Source of the DNA: Pseudomonas sp. 2FG
GTDB taxonomy: Bacteria; Pseudomonadota; Gammaproteobacteria; Pseudomonadales; Pseudomonadaceae
NCBI RefSeq assembly: GCF_005502935.1
Contig: NZ_SCMP01000011.1
Coordinates: forward strand, 111,043 to 175,042
DNA: 64,000 nucleotides
Direction: 5' to 3'
In this document: in pieces, positions 61,752-64,000 of the stretch
Layout: every line of letters starts with the position of its first letter
How positions within the stretch are numbered: the stretch's first letter is position 1
The notes under the pieces: generated by a model
Databases searched by the model: none
Told to the model about the DNA's origin: nothing
The model's input: only the letters and a program-made list of their open reading frames with translations
Program-made: the position numbers and the translations under genes

Positions 61752-62225
61752 TCAAGAACGTCCGGCCCGATAGACCTCCAAGCCCTTCATCGCCTGCTTA
61801 CGGATCGCCGCCTGCACCGGCGGCAACCAACCCAGCAGCACGCCCTTCATGCCCAATGCCTGACGCGCCCAGCGCCACAGGTCGAAGTGGTCGTGATGCT
61901 CGATAATCTTGCCGTCACGAAAGACGAAGCGCGCCTGGATCCGATTGACCACGATGCGTCCGGTCTGGCTGAACAGGTAAGTCGCGACCCAGCGCGCACT
62001 GCCCTGCTGGTCGTCGGCCTGCACGTCGGAGTAAGTCAGGGAAAAGTTCTGCGCTCGGCTAGCCAGCATGCGCCACATGTCACCGGCCTCAGGCCCCTGC
62101 AGAGCGCTGAACACCGGGTCGCTGAAGCGCACATCTTCGGCATAACAGGCCGCCATGGCCTCGCCATCCAAACGCTGGAAGGCCTGGTAGAAACGACTGA
62201 TCAACTCGGCGTTGGGGTGGCTCAT
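61752..62225 (-). CDS. NTF2-like (SnoaL) family protein
   Basis: A 157-residue protein with the cone-shaped NTF2 fold: MSHPNAELISRFYQAFQRLDGEAMAACYAEDVRFSDPVFSALQG and IIEHHDHFDLWRW are typical. Members are small ketosteroid-isomerase-like enzymes or ligand-binding proteins. It is divergent from a GlxA-type regulator that shares its upstream region, so it is the likely target gene. Ligand or reaction unknown. Confidence 0.85.
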   Translation of the reverse strand: MSHPNAELISRFYQAFQRLDGEAMAACYAEDVRFSDPVFSALQGPEAGDMWRMLASRAQNFSLTYSDVQADDQQGSARWVATYLFSQTGRIVVNRIQARFVFRDGKIIEHHDHFDLWRWARQALGMKGVLLGWLPPVQAAIRKQAMKGLEVYRAGRS

Positions 62226-62283
62226 GGAAGACTCCGACTCATGGGATGTTGGCCATTGTGGCTAGATAAGCTGTAGCCGACGA

Positions 62284-62320
62284 TTGGCTATATCGACAGC
62301 TTTGTGTCAGAAATAGCCAA
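62284..62320. promoter_or_regulatory. Inverted repeat in the NTF2/GlxA divergent region
   Basis: TTGGCTAT (62284-62291) and ATAGCCAA (62313-62320) are perfect inverted copies with a 21-bp spacer. A third half-site, GATTGGCT (62328-62335), follows. Candidate operator for the adjacent AraC-type regulator. Confidence 0.5.
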
Positions 62321-62342
62321 ATCTCTTGATTGGCTGCCGAGC

Positions 62343-63311
62343 ATGCTGAACGTCGCTATTTACGTGTGTCCGCAAACGGTTTGCTCCAGCCTGAGCATGG
62401 CCAACGATGCGTTTGTGCTGGCCAATCAGCTGGCCGGACAAGCGTTGTTTAAGCTGCAGCGCTTCAGCCTGGACGCGCAGCCGGTAGCGCTGGGCTTTGC
62501 CAACATCCGCGTGGACGGTGGCTTGAGCCTGGCCGAGCACGCCGACCTGATCCTGCTGCCCGCGACCGGCAGCGCTATCGAGCAGACCCTGGCCGCCAAC
62601 GCTGGCCTGCTGCCCTGGCTTGCCGCTCGTGGGCAAAACCAACAGCTGGCCAGTCTGTGCAGCAGTGCCTTTCTGCTGGCCGCCGCCGGCCTGCTCGATG
62701 GCCGCCGCGCCACCACCCACTGGGCCTTGGCTAAGCCATTCCGCCAGCGCTTCCCGCAGGTGCAGTTGGCGATAGACGAACTGCTGACCCATGACGGCAA
62801 CCTGCTCTGCTCCGGCGGCGCGCAGGCCGGCCTGGATCTGTGCCTGTACCTGATCGGCTGGCACGCCGGTGACTGGCTGGCTCAGCGAGTCGCCGCGGCG
62901 CTGGTGTTCGAAACCCAGCGCGGTCGCCAGTCACGCTTCGCCCCGCTGCTGCCGGAGCCGAACAGCAGTGACAGCCAACTTAATCCGCTGCTGCAGTGGT
63001 TACAGCGGCACTACGCCGAACCCATGGATTTACAGCGCCTGGCCGAGCGTGCGAACTGCTCGTCGCGTACCCTGCTGCGGCGTTTTCGCGCCAGCACCGG
63101 GCTGACGCCCAACGACTACCTGCAACGGCTGCGCATCAGCGCCGCGCAAACGGCCCTGCGTCATCCTTCCCGCTCCCTGGAACAGATCGCCGCCCAGGTC
63201 GGCTATGCCGACCGCGCGGCCTTTGCCAAGTTGTTCAAACAACTCTGTGGGGAAACACCGGGCGCGTTTCGCCGGCGCCTGCGCGATAGACCCGCCACGC
63301 CAGACCTCTGA
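62343..63311 (+). CDS. GlxA family transcriptional regulator (DJ-1/PfpI plus AraC)
   Basis: A 322-residue regulator in two domains. Residues 1-170 form a DJ-1/PfpI-like (class I amidotransferase) domain with the elbow cysteine in LASLCSSAFLLAAAG. Residues about 215-320 are an AraC-type double helix-turn-helix (LQRLAERANCSSRTLLRRFRASTGLTPNDYLQRLR and SLEQIAAQVGYADRAAFAKLFK). I choose the ATG at 62343 (MLNVAIYVCPQTV) from the family pattern. A GTG at 62304 adds 13 residues but would overlap the inverted repeat. It probably controls the divergent NTF2-like gene. Confidence 0.82.
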   Translation: MLNVAIYVCPQTVCSSLSMANDAFVLANQLAGQALFKLQRFSLDAQPVALGFANIRVDGGLSLAEHADLILLPATGSAIEQTLAANAGLLPWLAARGQNQQLASLCSSAFLLAAAGLLDGRRATTHWALAKPFRQRFPQVQLAIDELLTHDGNLLCSGGAQAGLDLCLYLIGWHAGDWLAQRVAAALVFETQRGRQSRFAPLLPEPNSSDSQLNPLLQWLQRHYAEPMDLQRLAERANCSSRTLLRRFRASTGLTPNDYLQRLRISAAQTALRHPSRSLEQIAAQVGYADRAAFAKLFKQLCGETPGAFRRRLRDRPATPDL

Positions 63312-63435
63312 ATTGGCTGATGCGCAATTGCCTGATAACGACCCGGGCAATGCTGGGTTTCGCCAAAAAACGGCTCTACCCAGCCTACTTCTGATAACAA
63401 AGCCGCTCCTACAAAGAAAAAGGGAGCCTTGCGGC

Positions 63436-64000
63436 TAATGCCAGTCAGTTAAGCTGATTGGCATTTTTGTTTCTGATCGGATATTTCGGGGATTTGAGCC
63501 TGATAGCCCGAGGATAAATACGCTCTTCTCGCCGATGCGGCAGGACATAGTGCAAGGCTGAAGCATGAAGCTCGGCCAGGTACTTGGGTATGTTTCCGGA
63601 ACGGTCGACGGAAACGCTGTTGATAAAACCTAAAATCGCCCAGGTACACGCGGTAAAGCTCATTTCGCACGGGTAAATACCTGGACAGTGGCGGCTCATC
63701 TCCACCATCTGATAGCGCAGCAGGTTGTAGCCCAATAACACGCCCCACAGTTCCTGCTCGATCATCTCGGGCGTCTTGCTGCGCAACGTATAGCTACTGT
63801 TGAGCAGGGTCTGTTTCATTTCCCGAAAACCCAGTTCGATCTCCCAGCGCTGGCTGTACAGGTCGACGATTTCGTCGGGCGGGAAATGTAGAGGGTCGGC
63901 CATTGATGTCAGTATCTGGCGAACCTTGCCCTTGACGGTTTTGCTCAGCAGTCGTGCAGTCAGCGACTCTGGCAACCCGGCCCATTGCTTGCGCGCCTGC
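63436..64000 (-). mobile_element. IS4-family insertion sequence, right part cut by the window end
   Basis: The left end is taken at TAATGCCAGTCAGTTAAGC (63436), which resembles the terminal repeat of IS4-type elements. This end folds into a hairpin with GCTGATTGGCATT (63453-63465) and contains the transposase stop codon. The other end and any target duplication lie outside. Confidence 0.75.
63445..64000 (-). CDS. IS4 family transposase, C-terminal part
   Basis: The frame is open to the window end, so the N-terminus is missing from view. The YREK signature of the IS4 family is clear: YSQRWEIELGFREMK (Y-x2-R-x3-E-x6-K), where the glutamate is the third catalytic acid of the DDE triad. The tail (RLKSPKYPIRNKNANQLN) is basic and ends within the terminal hairpin. 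It moves its own element by cut-and-paste. Whether the full gene is intact cannot be seen. Confidence 0.85.
   Translation of the reverse strand, partial: QARKQWAGLPESLTARLLSKTVKGKVRQILTSMADPLHFPPDEIVDLYSQRWEIELGFREMKQTLLNSSYTLRSKTPEMIEQELWGVLLGYNLLRYQMVEMSRHCPGIYPCEMSFTACTWAILGFINSVSVDRSGNIPKYLAELHASALHYVLPHRREERIYPRAIRLKSPKYPIRNKNANQLN

Overview
The window is a 64-kb piece of a high-GC gammaproteobacterial chromosome, almost certainly a Pseudomonas. The first two thirds keep the core gene order I remember for pseudomonads (guaB, xseA, leuA, der-bamB-yfgM-hisS-ispG-rodZ-pilF-rlmN-ndk, the isc cluster, cysE-trmJ, suhB, secFD-yajC-tgt-queA, lptFG, pepA-holC-valS). Repeats and terminators are also of pseudomonad type. 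No CRISPR array, rRNA operon or replication origin is visible.

Positions 1-32.4 kb are housekeeping genes. guaB (purines) has a clear sigma70 promoter. xseA, an M23 peptidase and leuA are on the plus strand; leuA ends in a perfect 24-bp inverted-repeat terminator. A minus-strand run follows: amidase, methionine aminotransferase, der, bamB, yfgM, hisS, ispG, rodZ, pilF, rlmN, ndk, then iscRSUA-hscBA-fdx-iscX behind an IscR-type operator. cysE/trmJ diverge from suhB. The queA-tgt-yajC-secD-secF operon closes the block, next to tRNA-Leu(CAA) and a cold-shock gene.

Positions 33.7-35.1 kb interrupt the core. Between the convergent RDD-protein and lptG genes lies a 1.4-kb wreck of an integrative element. 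It is flanked by a 23-bp direct repeat that appears to have been the loop and inner stem of a shared bidirectional terminator. Inside are the start of a P4-type integrase, the first 134 codons of a type III restriction-modification methyltransferase, and a 49-codon ORF that looks like an in-frame fusion of the two ends of a deleted helicase/DUF4391 gene pair. This is the main unusual locus: the scar of a defence island.

Positions 35.1-42.8 kb return to core genes: lptG/lptF (LPS export), pepA, holC with its partner gene, and valS.

Positions 42.8-64 kb are accessory and patchy, with many REP-like repeats: a winged-helix protein, a VTT membrane protein, rlmF, a lipoprotein, a GST, a PACE efflux gene with a divergent LysR gene (enclosed by imperfect 52-bp repeats), sbcCD, a Lrp-family regulator divergent from a YjeH-like exporter, a degraded TRAP-TAXI gene, yejK, a GGDEF protein, a shrunken second copy of yejK, a DUF4344 metallopeptidase, two more GSTs, a GIY-YIG protein, a short asparaginase-like protein, an NTF2-like protein divergent from a GlxA/AraC regulator, and an IS4-family element cut by the window end.
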